Notes: generated by a model not told the origin, from the sequence alone. A stretch of 49,561 nucleotides of DNA from Oscillospiraceae bacterium (GCA_028720105.1 JAQYLI010000002.1:1-49561); one strand, 5' to 3'; positions 1 through 12,342 are shown, counted from the stretch's first letter. Made by a program: numbers and translations.

Positions 1-359
1 ACATCGGTGCTGTCAAGCTTTTCTGCTATCTCACGGTATTCCTCAGCAGTAGAGCCTGCAATATTTGCAATGATAACGGTGTCCTTTGCTTTGAGATAAG
101 GCAGCTCTTCGGCAATAAAATGGTCGATACCCGGGTTCTGAAGTCCCACGCTGTTGAGCATACCCGAGGGAGTTTCCGCAATTCTCGGGGGAAGATTGCC
201 GTTTCGCCTTGCTCCCGTAGTACCCTTAACGGATATTCCTCCTAGCTCGGAAAGAGGATAAAATTCCTCAAATTCCTTACCGTAGCCGAAGGTTCCCGAA
301 GCAGGAATAATGGGATTTTTAAAATGAACGCCTGCGAAATCAATTCCAAGCCTTGACAT
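1..359 (-). CDS. pyrD: Dihydroorotate dehydrogenase, type 1B catalytic subunit (N-terminal part)
   Basis: Oxidises dihydroorotate to orotate in pyrimidine synthesis; type 1B enzymes pair with the PyrK electron-transfer subunit and use NAD. About 119 N-terminal residues are inside the window and the rest lies beyond the left edge. The flavin-barrel start is clear: [20 protein letters not shown], then ASGTFGYG, the KGTT segment and NSVGLQNPG. The ATG at 359 follows the pyrK stop by one base (TGATATG) with no clear ribosome site, so translation is probably coupled. Lying directly next to pyrK supports type 1B rather than 1A. The assignment is confident; the C-terminus cannot be judged. Confidence 0.95.
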   Translation of the reverse strand, partial: MSRLGIDFAGVHFKNPIIPASGTFGYGKEFEEFYPLSELGGISVKGTTGARRNGNLPPRIAETPSGMLNSVGLQNPGIDHFIAEELPYLKAKDTVIIANIAGSTAEEYREIAEKLDSTD

Positions 360-360
360 A

Positions 361-1140
361 TCAGTCATCGAAAAGCACCTCCTCTGCGTCGAAAACAGGA
401 CCGTCCTTGCATACGTGAGCGTAATATTCCTCACCGTCTCTTATGGTGCGGCAAGCGCATACAAGACAGCCGCCCACGCCGCAGCCCATTCTCTCCTCAA
501 GGGAGACCTCGCACTTTACGCCTGCTTCCTTTGCCTGCAAAATTATCCTTTTAAGCATTACCGAAGGTCCGCAGGCATAGATGATATCGGGCTTTTCCCT
601 CTGTAAAACCTCTGCAAGCGCATCGGTAACAAAGCCCTTTCTTCCCGCAGAACCGTCATCGGTGCAGAGAATGACCTCGGCTCCCGAAGCAGCAAAATCC
701 TTCTGTAAAATAATCGCAGAAGCATTTCTGAATCCGCTTATTACAACAGCGTTTTTGCCGTAATGCTCTGCAATGGGGAGCATAGGAGGATTGCCTATTC
801 CCCCGCCGATGACAACAGCCTTTTTATCCTTTTCAAGCAGTGTAAATCCCCTGCCGCCGAGAGGAGCAACAATATCAATGAGCTGACCCTCGGAAAGCTG
901 GGAAAGCGCCTTTGTTCCCTTTCCTCTTACCTCGAAAACTATTCTGAGAGTACCCTTTTCCTTGTCGATACCGCAAATGGAGATAGGTCTGCGGAGCATA
1001 AATCCCTCCGCCTTGATATTTACAAACTGACCGCATACCGCCGCCTTGGCAATATGGGGACAGCGGATAGTCATATCGTATATCTCAGCCGCAATAGCCT
1101 TTTTGCTGATAATGGGGTAAAGCCCCTGGGTGTATTTCAT
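361..1140 (-). CDS. pyrK: Dihydroorotate dehydrogenase B electron-transfer subunit
   Basis: FAD and [2Fe-2S] subunit that passes electrons from the PyrD flavin to NAD. In its 259 residues the FAD-binding RRPISI motif is near residue 50, the nucleotide-binding GGGIGNPPM near 112, and a C-terminal cysteine cluster near 218-244 ([13 protein letters not shown], then HVCKDGPVF) carries the iron-sulfur ligands in the usual C-x4-C-x2-C...C pattern. Length is normal for PyrK. It sits between a membrane-protein gene and pyrD at the end of the pyr operon, so it should share PyrR control. An AAAGGA lies about 12 bases before the ATG. Confidence 0.96.
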   Translation of the reverse strand: MKYTQGLYPIISKKAIAAEIYDMTIRCPHIAKAAVCGQFVNIKAEGFMLRRPISICGIDKEKGTLRIVFEVRGKGTKALSQLSEGQLIDIVAPLGGRGFTLLEKDKKAVVIGGGIGNPPMLPIAEHYGKNAVVISGFRNASAIILQKDFAASGAEVILCTDDGSAGRKGFVTDALAEVLQREKPDIIYACGPSVMLKRIILQAKEAGVKCEVSLEERMGCGVGGCLVCACRTIRDGEEYYAHVCKDGPVFDAEEVLFDD

Positions 1141-1159
1141 ATAAACAGCCGTCCTTTCG

Positions 1160-1996
1160 TTATAATGGTTTGTGTCTTATGTCTTCAACAATATATTCCG
1201 AGCTGTCGGGAAGCAGAGATGGATCAGCCTCAAGCTGCTCCATATCGGAAGTGTCCTTTTTTTCCTCTGCGGGAGCCTCATCTTTTCCCTCGAACCAATC
1301 GCTGCAAACCTCCGTATCAACGCTGATACCGTCCATACTGTCAGTCTTTTCGGCAGGAACAACAGCAAAATCTGCAACGGGCTTTTCTCTGTCGGAATAA
1401 TACTCCTGCTTTTTCTGATTTTTAAGCCATTTCTCACGATACTTCACAAACCGTGAATGTCTGTCGCGCTCAATGCCGTAGTTAAAATCGGGAAAGCCCT
1501 CCTGAGTTCGGAGAAAATCCAGCTCCTTATAGCTTCTCACCGACAGATCCTGCGTCCATAAGCCCAGTCCCGAATAAACTATAAGCAGAAGAAGTCCCAG
1601 AATTGCCATAGGCTCAAACCTTAAATACAGATTTACAACGGAAAAAAGCAGTATAACAAGATATATTATCTCGCAGGCAATGTTCAGCTTCTTACTCAGA
1701 TAAATATCCGCAAGATAGCTCATTAAAGCCACAGGCGGAGTGAGAAAAAATGTCACAGCATACCAGGGAAAGGTTATCTGCCCAACCTCCTCAGCAAGAG
1801 TAAGAGCCATCTTTATTCCCGCATTGGTGTAGCAGAACCAGAGATACAGCCCGAAAACGCTGACAAAAATAACAAGGAGATTAAAATAAACATTATATAG
1901 CCTTGTGCCTTTCAGATTTTTTCTAACCACAGCCATACGCTCTCTGTGATCTTCATACATATGCTCACGGATAATGTCCTCTTCCAGCTCGTTCAT
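1160..1996 (-). CDS. Unknown four-helix membrane protein inside the pyr operon
   Basis: I do not recognise a family. The 278-residue protein has a basic, soluble N-terminus (about 1-35), four predicted membrane helices (roughly residues 38-60, 75-98, 107-125 and 129-147), then a charged cytoplasmic tail of about 130 residues, rich in Glu, Asp and Lys towards the end. The start was moved to the ATG at 1996 because AAAGGAG lies 9 bases upstream; an in-frame ATG three codons earlier overlaps that site. It sits between carB and pyrK, after a strong hairpin. Nothing ties it to pyrimidine metabolism except position. Confidence 0.75.
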   Translation of the reverse strand: MNELEEDIIREHMYEDHRERMAVVRKNLKGTRLYNVYFNLLVIFVSVFGLYLWFCYTNAGIKMALTLAEEVGQITFPWYAVTFFLTPPVALMSYLADIYLSKKLNIACEIIYLVILLFSVVNLYLRFEPMAILGLLLLIVYSGLGLWTQDLSVRSYKELDFLRTQEGFPDFNYGIERDRHSRFVKYREKWLKNQKKQEYYSDREKPVADFAVVPAEKTDSMDGISVDTEVCSDWFEGKDEAPAEEKKDTSDMEQLEADPSLLPDSSEYIVEDIRHKPL

Positions 1997-2018
1997 AAAT
2001 GTCATCTCCTTTTACGAA

Positions 2019-2055
2019 AACAGGCTGTAACGGAAATTTTCGGTTACAGCCTGTT
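2019..2055 (-). terminator. Hairpin between carB and the membrane-protein gene
   Basis: A 13-bp perfect inverted repeat (AACAGGCTGTAAC / GTTACAGCCTGTT) with an 11-nt spacer, followed on the minus strand by a short TTTTC run. It lies 7 bases past the carB stop and 22 bases before the next start. The weak U-run suggests a leaky terminator or mRNA processing stem that lowers expression of the three downstream genes. Confidence 0.6.
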
Positions 2056-2062
2056 CAAACCG

Positions 2063-5000
2063 TCATATCTTAGTGATGTCGATCATTTCCATATCGTCAA
2101 TATTCTTGCCCATTGCAAGGATATCCGCAACAGCATTGGCGGTGTCGATAGCTGTCAGACAGCAGATAGAACGCTCAACGGTCTTACGGCGTATCTTAAC
2201 GCTGTCGTAAGCAGGTATACGTCCCTTTGCAGATGTGGAGATAACGTAATTTATCTTTCCGCTGTCAAGGAGAGTCATAACATTGGGCTTTTCCTCGGAT
2301 GCCTTGCGGACTACGTTTGCGGCAACCATATTCCTGTTGAGAGTAGCCGCCGTTCCGCCCGTTGCATAGATATCAAAGCCCAGCTGCTCGAATTTCTCGG
2401 CAACGTAGATTATCTCCTGCTTGTCGGTGTCACGTACCGTAATAAGCACGCCGCCGTCCTTCTTCATATTGTAGCCTGCGGCGATAAGTCCCTTGAACAA
2501 TGCGTCCTCGAAGGTACGTGCAATTCCGAGACATTCGCCTGTGGACTTCATCTCGGGGCCGAGGGCGGTGTCAACATCGTGGAGCTTTTCAAAGCTGAAT
2601 ACGGGAACCTTTACGGCAATGAAATCAGCCTCCTTGTAAAGACCGCTTTCATAGCCCTGCTCCTTGAGGGTGTGACCAAACATTATCTTTGTGGCAATAT
2701 CCACCATAGGAACGCCCGTAACCTTTGAAATGTAGGGAACTGTTCTGGAAGAACGGGGATTTACCTCGATAACATATACCTCATTATTGTAAACCACATA
2801 CTGAATATTTACAAGACCGATAACGTGAAGCTCGGTTGCAAGCCGTCTTGTGTACTCGATAATTGTCTCCCTTATCTTCTTTGTAAGGGTAAGAGCGGGA
2901 TATACGGAGATAGAGTCGCCGGAGTGAACGCCTGCACGCTCGATATGCTCCATAATTCCGGGAATGAGGAAGTCGGTGCCGTCGCAGATAGCGTCAACCT
3001 CCACCTCCTTACCCATCATATACTTGTCGATAAGCACAGGATTTTCAAGTGCTGTCCTTGTAATGATATCCATATACTCAATAATATCCTGGTCGGAGTG
3101 AGCGATTATCATATTCTGACCGCCGAGAACGTATGAGGGACGCATAAGAACGGGATATCCCAGATCCTGAGCGGCTTTAAGAGCCTCCTCTGTGTTCATA
3201 ACGGTGTGACCCGCAGGACGGGGAATGCCGCACTTGTTCAGCAGCTCGTCAAATCTCTCTCTGTCCTCCGCAGCGTCAATGCTGTCGGCAGATGTACCCA
3301 GAATACGCACTCCCATATCGGAAAGGTGCTTTGTAAGCTTGATGGCAGTCTGACCGCCGAACTGAACAACAACGCCGTATGGCTGCTCGGTCTCTATGAT
3401 AGCCTCAACGTCCTCTTTGGTAAGGGGGTCGAAGTAAAGTCTGTCACCTGTGTCAAAGTCTGTAGAAACGGTCTCGGGGTTATTGTTGCAGATAACAGCG
3501 TCATAGCCCATTTCTTTAAGCGCCCATACGCAGTGAACGGAGCAGTAGTCGAACTCGATACCCTGACCGATTCTGATAGGACCGGAGCCGAAAACTATGA
3601 CCTTTTTCTTGCCCGTATCGGTGCGGTCGATGAACTGTCTTGCCTCGTTCTCCTCGTCAAAGGTGGAGTAGAAATAAGGTGTTTCAGCCTTGAACTCACC
3701 TGCACAGGTATCAACCATCTTGAATACGGCTCTTGTTCTCTTGGGGCATTTTTGACCGCTCATACGCTCAATGGTGCTGTCAAGGTAGCCGTATTTCTTT
3801 GCAAGGTCATACTTTTCACAGGTAAGCTCGCCTTCTGCAAGGTAGCCTTCCAGCTCTGCAAGATTTTTAAGCTTTGAGAGGAACCACATATCTATCATAG
3901 TGATCTCGTGAATTTTCTCAAGAGCCACGCCTCTCTTTATAGCCTCAAATACCACAAAGGAACGCTCATCGTCCACATTGTAAAGTCTCTCAAATATCTC
4001 CTCGTCGGACAAGTCCTTGAGCTTTTTCAGGTTCATTGAGTCAAGACCCAGCTCGATTGAGCGTACAGCCTTCATCATAGCCTGCTCGAATGATGTGCCG
4101 ATAGCCATGACCTCGCCCGTAGCCATCATCTGAGTGCCGAGAGTACGCTTTGCGTAAACGAATTTATCAAAGGGCCACTTGGGGAATTTAACAACAACAT
4201 AGTCAAGAGCAGGCTCGAAGCAGGCATAGGTCTTGCCCGTTACCTGATTGATAATCTCGTCTAAGCTGTAGCCGATAGCTATTCTTGTGGCAACCTTTGC
4301 GATAGGATAACCCGTAGCCTTTGAAGCAAGAGCGGAGGAACGGGAAACTCTGGGGTTTACCTCGATTACCGCATATTCAAAAGAAGTGGGGTGAAGCGCA
4401 AACTGACAGTTGCAGCCGCCCTCGACTTTAAGCTCGGAGATAATGTTAAGAGCCGCAGTTCTGAGCATCTGATATTCCTTGTCCGTAAGGGTAACGGCAG
4501 GAGCGATAACGATAGAGTCGCCCGTGTGAACGCCAACAGGGTCAAAGTTCTCCATTGAGCAGACAGTGATAACATTGCCCTTGCTGTCACGGATAACCTC
4601 AAACTCGATTTCCTTCCAGCCGCTTATGCACTTCTCAACAAGTATCTGAGTAATGGGAGAAAGCCTCAGACCGTTTGTAGCAATGTCAATAAGCTCCTCC
4701 TCGTTGTAAGCGATACCGCCGCCTGTGCCGCCTAAAGTGAAGGCAGGACGGACGATAACGGGATAATCAATTACCTTTGCAAACTCAACAGCGTCGGGAA
4801 CAGTCTCAACTACCTTTGAGGGGATAACAGGCTCGCCTATCTTTTCCATAGTGTCCTTGAACGCCTGTCTGTCCTCAGCCTTGTGGATTGTCTCGGGATT
4901 TGCACCCAGAAGCTTTACATTATTTTCCTCAAGGAAGCCGCACTCCGCAAGCTGCATTGAGAGGGTAAGACCTGTCTGTCCTCCCAGGGTGGAAAGAATG

Positions 5001-5254
5001 CTGTCGGGCTTTTCTATCTTGATTATCTTCTTTACAACATCAAGGGTAAGCGGCTCAATATACACCTTGTCCGCCATAGCCTTGTCCGTCATAATGGTAG
5101 CAGGATTTGAGTTGATAAGAACTACCTCAAGTCCCTCCTGCTTGAGGGCACGGCACGCCTGAGTACCCGCATAGTCAAATTCGGCAGCCTGTCCGATGAT
5201 AATGGGACCCGAACCGATAACAAGAACCTTTTTTATATCGCTGCGAAGCGGCAT
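2063..5254 (-). CDS. carB: Carbamoyl-phosphate synthase large subunit
   Basis: Makes carbamoyl phosphate from bicarbonate, two ATP and ammonia delivered by CarA, for pyrimidine and arginine synthesis. At 1063 residues it has the expected length with the two tandem ATP-grasp halves: VLVIGSGPIIIGQAAEFDYA near the N-terminus and VIVFGSGPIRIGQGIEFDY near 555, glycine-rich ATP loops (TLGGTGGGIAY and VLGGQNMII), EVNPR motifs in both halves, and the C-terminal MGS-like allosteric domain (about 935-1063, ATGGTAATLNR). Its ATG is one base past the carA stop and the ribosome site AGGAGG lies inside the end of carA, so the two are coupled. Confidence 0.98.
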   Translation of the reverse strand: MPLRSDIKKVLVIGSGPIIIGQAAEFDYAGTQACRALKQEGLEVVLINSNPATIMTDKAMADKVYIEPLTLDVVKKIIKIEKPDSILSTLGGQTGLTLSMQLAECGFLEENNVKLLGANPETIHKAEDRQAFKDTMEKIGEPVIPSKVVETVPDAVEFAKVIDYPVIVRPAFTLGGTGGGIAYNEEELIDIATNGLRLSPITQILVEKCISGWKEIEFEVIRDSKGNVITVCSMENFDPVGVHTGDSIVIAPAVTLTDKEYQMLRTAALNIISELKVEGGCNCQFALHPTSFEYAVIEVNPRVSRSSALASKATGYPIAKVATRIAIGYSLDEIINQVTGKTYACFEPALDYVVVKFPKWPFDKFVYAKRTLGTQMMATGEVMAIGTSFEQAMMKAVRSIELGLDSMNLKKLKDLSDEEIFERLYNVDDERSFVVFEAIKRGVALEKIHEITMIDMWFLSKLKNLAELEGYLAEGELTCEKYDLAKKYGYLDSTIERMSGQKCPKRTRAVFKMVDTCAGEFKAETPYFYSTFDEENEARQFIDRTDTGKKKVIVFGSGPIRIGQGIEFDYCSVHCVWALKEMGYDAVICNNNPETVSTDFDTGDRLYFDPLTKEDVEAIIETEQPYGVVVQFGGQTAIKLTKHLSDMGVRILGTSADSIDAAEDRERFDELLNKCGIPRPAGHTVMNTEEALKAAQDLGYPVLMRPSYVLGGQNMIIAHSDQDIIEYMDIITRTALENPVLIDKYMMGKEVEVDAICDGTDFLIPGIMEHIERAGVHSGDSISVYPALTLTKKIRETIIEYTRRLATELHVIGLVNIQYVVYNNEVYVIEVNPRSSRTVPYISKVTGVPMVDIATKIMFGHTLKEQGYESGLYKEADFIAVKVPVFSFEKLHDVDTALGPEMKSTGECLGIARTFEDALFKGLIAAGYNMKKDGGVLITVRDTDKQEIIYVAEKFEQLGFDIYATGGTAATLNRNMVAANVVRKASEEKPNVMTLLDSGKINYVISTSAKGRIPAYDSVKIRRKTVERSICCLTAIDTANAVADILAMGKNIDDMEMIDITKI

Positions 5255-5255
5255 T

Positions 5256-6368
5256 TTACTGGACCTCCTTTGAGGATTTGATCATATCAATAAATTCATC
5301 GAAGAGATAAGCGGTGTCCTGAGGACCTCCGCAGGCTTCGGGGTGGAACTGAACGGTAAAGCAGGGGAAATTCTTGTATCTTACGCCCTCGCAGGTTCCG
5401 TCATTGGCATTCTTGTGGGAGACCTCACCCACCGCTGACGGAATACTGTCGTTTATCACCGCATAGCCGTGGTTTTGAGAAGTAACAAAGGTCCTGTCAA
5501 GAGCAATGTCCACAACAGGCTGATTTGCTCCTCTGTGACCGTACTTGAGTTTTTCGGTCTTAGCACCGTTTGCAAGTGCCATAAGCTGATGACCGAGACA
5601 GATACCGAATATAGGAATGTTATATTCCTTCAGCTTCTTGAGATTTTCAATGACCTCCGTATTCTCGGCAGGGTCGCCGGGGCCGTTTGAAAGCATTATT
5701 CCGTCGGGGTTCATTGCCCTTACCTCTTCCGCAGGAGTTCCCGCAGGAATAACGGTAACATTGCAGCCTCTCTTAACAAGCTCTCTCCTGATGTTGAACT
5801 TGTAGCCGAAATCGTAGAGAACAACGTTGTAAAGAGAATTCTCAGCCTTAAACACCTCCGGCTCTTTTACGGTAACGGACTTCACAGCATTTTTTATGGA
5901 AAAGGCTTTTATCTGCTTAAGCAGCTCGTCCTTTTTTTCATAAACATTTTCTGTGGTGATAACGCCGTTCATAACGCCGCTTTCGCGGATAATTCTTGTA
6001 AGACATCTTGTGTCGATGGAATGGATTCCGATGATATTATGCTTTTTAAGGAACTCATCCACATTTCCCTCGCATCTGAAATTCGAGGGGGAATTGCACC
6101 ATTCCCTTACGATATATCCGCTGACGCAGGAGCCTTTTGACTCGTAATCCGAATCGTTTACGCCGTAGTTTCCGATAAGCGGAAAGGTCTGGGTAACGAT
6201 CTGACCGTAGTAGCTGGGGTCGGATAAGGTTTCTTCATAGCCGGTCATACCCGTTGCAAAGACGATCTCACCGATAGATGTTCCCTTTGCTCCAAAGGAA
6301 TATCCCTCGAATATCCGTCCGTTGGCAAGCATAACATAAGCCTTGTCTCCCATATTGAATAAAGACAT
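5256..6368 (-). CDS. carA: Carbamoyl-phosphate synthase small (glutaminase) subunit
   Basis: Hydrolyses glutamine and channels ammonia to CarB. The 370-residue protein has the N-terminal CPSase small domain (GYEETLSDPSYYGQIV) and a class I glutamine amidotransferase domain with the nucleophile in GICLGHQLMALA (about residue 258) and the His/Glu pair in QFHPEACGGP (about 341-350). AGGAGG lies 7 bases before the ATG. It follows the fused pyrC/pyrF gene by about 45 bases in the same operon. A single carAB in a pyr operon suggests pyrimidine-responsive control through the PyrR leader. Confidence 0.98.
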   Translation of the reverse strand: MSLFNMGDKAYVMLANGRIFEGYSFGAKGTSIGEIVFATGMTGYEETLSDPSYYGQIVTQTFPLIGNYGVNDSDYESKGSCVSGYIVREWCNSPSNFRCEGNVDEFLKKHNIIGIHSIDTRCLTRIIRESGVMNGVITTENVYEKKDELLKQIKAFSIKNAVKSVTVKEPEVFKAENSLYNVVLYDFGYKFNIRRELVKRGCNVTVIPAGTPAEEVRAMNPDGIMLSNGPGDPAENTEVIENLKKLKEYNIPIFGICLGHQLMALANGAKTEKLKYGHRGANQPVVDIALDRTFVTSQNHGYAVINDSIPSAVGEVSHKNANDGTCEGVRYKNFPCFTVQFHPEACGGPQDTAYLFDEFIDMIKSSKEVQ

Positions 6369-6415
6369 AAGTTATCCTCCTAAATTTATAGATTGCCGAA
6401 AGTACGGCTTTATAA

Positions 6416-9283
<2,868 letters not shown>

Positions 9284-9305
9284 CGCAAATATCAAATTCA
9301 AGCTG

Positions 9306-9336
9306 CCTTGTCGAACTCACGGGATCAACTTAAAGG
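9306..9336 (-). promoter_or_regulatory. PyrR-binding loop (anti-antiterminator) in the pyr leader
   Basis: The minus strand shows CCTTTAA, then GTTGA-TCCCGTGAG-TTCGAC, then AAGG. Outer CCTT/AAGG and inner GTTGA/TCGAC pairs frame a purine-containing loop. This matches the known layout of Bacillus PyrR sites (UUUAA upstream, a UCC-N-G-N-GAG loop and a closing AAGG). It lies about 14-45 bases after the predicted transcription start. PyrR-UMP binding here should free the downstream terminator. Confidence 0.85.
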
Positions 9337-9356
9337 TTGCTTATTTATCTTCAAAT

Positions 9357-9385
9357 ATTATACCACATCATTACGCCAAAGTCAA
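9357..9385 (-). promoter_or_regulatory. pyr operon promoter
   Basis: Minus-strand TTGACT (9380-9385), 17-bp spacer and TATAAT (9357-9362), a near-consensus sigma-A promoter reading into the PyrR leader. The predicted start is near 9350, giving a leader of about 165 nt before pyrR. Confidence 0.9.
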
Positions 9386-9420
9386 CATAAAATTCAATGA
9401 ATTTTTGATGAATTTGCCTA

Positions 9421-10329
9421 TCACTCATTTTTGTTATCATCTTCATCGTTATCCGAAATGCCGATCTCGGTTATCCTGCCCCTTAGCTTATCCTTCACCG
9501 CTCTTAACGACTCGGAATATTTATGGGAAATAAGTGTCTTGGCAAGTCTTTCGGTAAATGCGTCTTTTTCTTCAACAAGGCGGCTGTACTCGCTTCTCAG
9601 CCTGTCCATATTGGCGGCGTTCATATCCTGCACCTTTTCAACAACGTTATCCTTGACATCAATTATCCTGTCCACATTGCTCTTGACCTTGAGGGTACCC
9701 GAAGCGAGCTTCATACCCACCTTCACAGATCCCGAGAGCATAAGCTTTGATATCTCGTCGATACGTCTGAATCTCTCATTCAGCTTCTTAACAGCCATTA
9801 GCGAGACCACCGTATCCACCGCAATAAGCACCGCCATAATGATAACGATAGTCATTCCCGCATTTACAGGGATAGCATCAATTGCCCTCTCCACCATAGG
9901 CTGAATGAATCTTATGACAACAACGCATCCTCCTCCGAAGAAAAGAGAATTTCTCAGACATATGTAACCCTTGTAATTGAATTTCATATGGGAGTAATCC
10001 CACCAGCGGGCGTGGAAAAGCTTTTCCATACCCCAGCCCACAAACAGTTCAAATGCGGTGCAGAGTACGGTACAGCATATAAAAAGCGGCACTATCGTGT
10101 TGTCTATAGGGCGAAAAAGCACCGTCACCATAATAACTCCCAGTCCCTCAATGGGACATATGGGCATATTAAGAAAGCCTCTGTTCTGATACTCTCCTGT
10201 CTCGTAGGTCATATCTATGACCTCGATACACCAGCCCACAAAGCTCCAGAAGCAGAACATTAAAAACAACTGATAAAGACTGTAGCCAACATATGGAATA
10301 GTCTGCATAAAATACATCTGTCCTTCCAT
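9421..10329 (-). CDS. CmpB-like putative ABC-transporter type IV membrane protein
   Basis: A 302-residue integral membrane protein of the family annotated as putative ABC transporter type IV (CmpB-like). The conserved N-terminal part reads FCFWSFVGWCIEVIDMTYETGEYQNRGFLNMPICPIEG, so only the short signatures SFVGWCIEV and RGFLNMPICPIEG need be noted; the ARWWDYS motif follows near 105. Five or so membrane helices occupy residues 10-190, then a charged helical cytoplasmic tail. The start is uncertain among ATGs at 10329, 10317 and 10305; GGAAGG precedes the second. It follows the HD gene by two bases (TGATCATG), so coupling is likely. Transport substrate unknown. Confidence 0.8.
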   Translation of the reverse strand: MEGQMYFMQTIPYVGYSLYQLFLMFCFWSFVGWCIEVIDMTYETGEYQNRGFLNMPICPIEGLGVIMVTVLFRPIDNTIVPLFICCTVLCTAFELFVGWGMEKLFHARWWDYSHMKFNYKGYICLRNSLFFGGGCVVVIRFIQPMVERAIDAIPVNAGMTIVIIMAVLIAVDTVVSLMAVKKLNERFRRIDEISKLMLSGSVKVGMKLASGTLKVKSNVDRIIDVKDNVVEKVQDMNAANMDRLRSEYSRLVEEKDAFTERLAKTLISHKYSESLRAVKDKLRGRITEIGISDNDEDDNKNE

Positions 10330-10331
10330 GA

Positions 10332-11000
10332 TCAGACAAGATCCGAGCCGTTTGCCCTGATCCTGAATCTTACGCCGAGAAATTCTGCCGATTTTTTGCA
10401 AAGAATCATACGGTTCATAAATATCTCAAAATACTCCATCACCGAAGATATCCTGTTGTCGATGTTAAGCTCCAGGATAAGCTCGGTTTTGTCCTCATTG
10501 AAGTTAAGCTCCGACCTTTCAACTGCAAAATTAACTCTGTCGTGGATATCCTGTGCCAGATCGTTTATATTTCTCACACGGCTGCGGCGTACATCGGTCT
10601 TGTCCGCAATGATAAGCGCCGCCGTAATTGCATTTAAGGGTTGTGCCGTGCCCTCGTCGTGATTGCCGATAGCCGAAATAATGTCGCATATCTCCTCGGC
10701 AGGCATATTGAGATTATCGAGAAGTCTGAATGCCATGACCGCACCGCTCTGAGCGTGATCCACACGGTTAATGACATTGCCGATATCGTGCATATAAGCC
10801 GCTATCATTCCAAGCTCGACCTTTCTTTCGTCGCAGTCGAGACCCTCGAGTATCATCTTAACGGTATCCGCAACCTTTTCCACGTGAGCAAAGGAATGTT
10901 CCGTATAGCCCTGCACCGCAACAGCTGCGTCGGCATTTTTGATATATGTGTGGATATCGGGATTTTGCTTGATATATTTATAGGTAACGTTGCTTGACAT
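10332..11000 (-). CDS. HD-domain metal-dependent phosphohydrolase
   Basis: A 222-residue soluble protein with HD-superfamily metal ligands: H-x-F-A-H near residue 35-39 (HSFAHVEKV), AYMHDIGN near 69-75, GNHDEG near 112-117 and the late Asp in IIADKTDVRRSR near 133. The DKTDV ending and length resemble stand-alone HD phosphohydrolases of unknown substrate rather than GGDEF-linked HD-GYP enzymes. GGAGG lies 7 bases before the ATG. It is first in a two-gene operon with the CmpB-like membrane protein. Nucleotide or second-messenger hydrolysis is plausible, but no substrate can be inferred. Confidence 0.85.
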   Translation of the reverse strand: MSSNVTYKYIKQNPDIHTYIKNADAAVAVQGYTEHSFAHVEKVADTVKMILEGLDCDERKVELGMIAAYMHDIGNVINRVDHAQSGAVMAFRLLDNLNMPAEEICDIISAIGNHDEGTAQPLNAITAALIIADKTDVRRSRVRNINDLAQDIHDRVNFAVERSELNFNEDKTELILELNIDNRISSVMEYFEIFMNRMILCKKSAEFLGVRFRIRANGSDLV

Positions 11001-11031
11001 ATAACGACCTCCGTAAATGCACTACTTGTTT

Positions 11032-11059
11032 ATTATACCACAGTCAGCCGATTTGTCAA
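11032..11059 (-). promoter_or_regulatory. Promoter of the HD phosphohydrolase operon
   Basis: Minus-strand TTGACA (11054-11059), 16-bp spacer and TATAAT (11032-11037), placing the start about 25-30 bases before the HD gene. Confidence 0.85.
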
Positions 11060-11100
11060 GGAATTTGTGAGTTCTTCTGTAATTGTAACCAAATTTTAAC

Positions 11101-11129
11101 TTGATTTTCATCGGTAAAGGTACTATAAT
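11101..11129 (+). promoter_or_regulatory. Promoter of the CapA-like gene
   Basis: TTGATT (11101-11106), 17-bp spacer, TATAAT (11124-11129). The predicted leader is about 90 nt and contains two small hairpins, GCGGAA/TTCCGC at 11151-11165 and GAACC/GGTTC at 11187-11201, of unknown role. Confidence 0.82.
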
Positions 11130-11223
11130 ATAAATATACACAGATAAAAAGCGGAAAACTTCCGCAAAGAGAGAACAAAAGAAACAGAACCATTACGGTT
11201 CACAGCAGGAGATGTTACATAGA

Positions 11224-12336
11224 ATGAAGATATTAAAAACCGCAGTATGCTTTGCTGCGGTGACTGCGGTAATGGTCTACGGCTGCCGCAAGCTGTATAA
11301 AGACGGCGGTGCCGGAGACATTGCAGGCGCAGAGGTGGCAGCGGAAACTATCCCCCCTGCAGAAACAGTCACCGAGGTAATAACCGAGCCTGTATCGGAT
11401 AGAGAGCTTTCCCTTACAGCCGGCAAAAGCATAACCTTTACCTTTTTGGGAGACTGTCTCCTCGCTTCAAATGCAGGAGATGCCCGTCCGGACGCATTCA
11501 AGGCTTATGCCGAGGAAAAGCCTGTTTCTTACTTCTTTGAAAAGGCTCTTCCCGTTTACAAAGACAGCGATTTTGTGGTTGCAAACAACGAATTTGTCCT
11601 TTCCGACAGAAATCTTTCAAAAAGGTCAAAATCAGGAACGGCTTTTTGGTTCAAGTCTCCGACAAGCACCGCTGATATCCTGAAAAGCGGCGGCATTGAT
11701 ATTGTTTCCATTGCCAATAACCATACTATGGATTACGGAACAGAAGGCTATAACGATACTGCCGAGGCTCTTGACAATGCAGGGATACTGTGGGGCGATA
11801 TCGACCACCCTGTTTATGTAGAAAAGGACGGCGTAACATTCGGTATCCTATGTGCCAATATGTTCGGGGCAAATTACGAGCCTGTCATTACTCCGAAGCT
11901 TGAAGAAATGAAGGAAAACAGCGATATTCAGATACTGTTTTTCCACGGCGGCACCGAAAAGGAACACGTCCCCGAGGACTGGCTGGTTGAGATGTGCCAC
12001 AAATATGCGGATATGGGCGCAGACCTTATTGTCGGCTCTCACCCCCATGTTCTCAGACCAATGGAAAACTATAATGGCGTTGATATAATTTATTCTCTTG
12101 GCAATTTCTGCTACGGCGGCAGCAGGCTCCCCGAAAACAAAACGGTCATACTCACCGAGACCTTTAACTTTGATGAGAACGGAGCCTACATATCTCAAGA
12201 AGAAAGCTTCACGCCCTTTTACGTTTATTCGGGCGAGCATAACAACTGGCAGCCTTCCCCCGTTACCGACCCGGTAGAGATATCAAAGACTTTAGCGTTT
12301 ATGTACGGCGGAAACGACTTCCCTGTTGATCAGTAA
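11224..12336 (+). CDS. CapA-family (PGA_cap) lipoprotein
   Basis: A 370-residue secreted protein of the bacterial capsule synthesis CapA/poly-gamma-glutamate family, which adopts a calcineurin-like metallophosphatase fold. The N-terminus is a lipoprotein signal ending in VMVYGC (lipobox with Cys about 21). Domain motifs follow in order: TFLGDCLLA near 80, ANNEFVLS near 115, SIANNHTMDYG near 165, LFFHGGTE near 240 and GSHPHVLRP near 270. The start at 11224 (MKILKTAV) has AGGAG 12 bases upstream; the earlier in-frame ATG at 11212 abuts that site. It stands alone with its own promoter and terminator, without capBC, so a capsule role is not certain. Confidence 0.9.
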   Translation: MKILKTAVCFAAVTAVMVYGCRKLYKDGGAGDIAGAEVAAETIPPAETVTEVITEPVSDRELSLTAGKSITFTFLGDCLLASNAGDARPDAFKAYAEEKPVSYFFEKALPVYKDSDFVVANNEFVLSDRNLSKRSKSGTAFWFKSPTSTADILKSGGIDIVSIANNHTMDYGTEGYNDTAEALDNAGILWGDIDHPVYVEKDGVTFGILCANMFGANYEPVITPKLEEMKENSDIQILFFHGGTEKEHVPEDWLVEMCHKYADMGADLIVGSHPHVLRPMENYNGVDIIYSLGNFCYGGSRLPENKTVILTETFNFDENGAYISQEESFTPFYVYSGEHNNWQPSPVTDPVEISKTLAFMYGGNDFPVDQ

Positions 12337-12342
12337 AATTTT

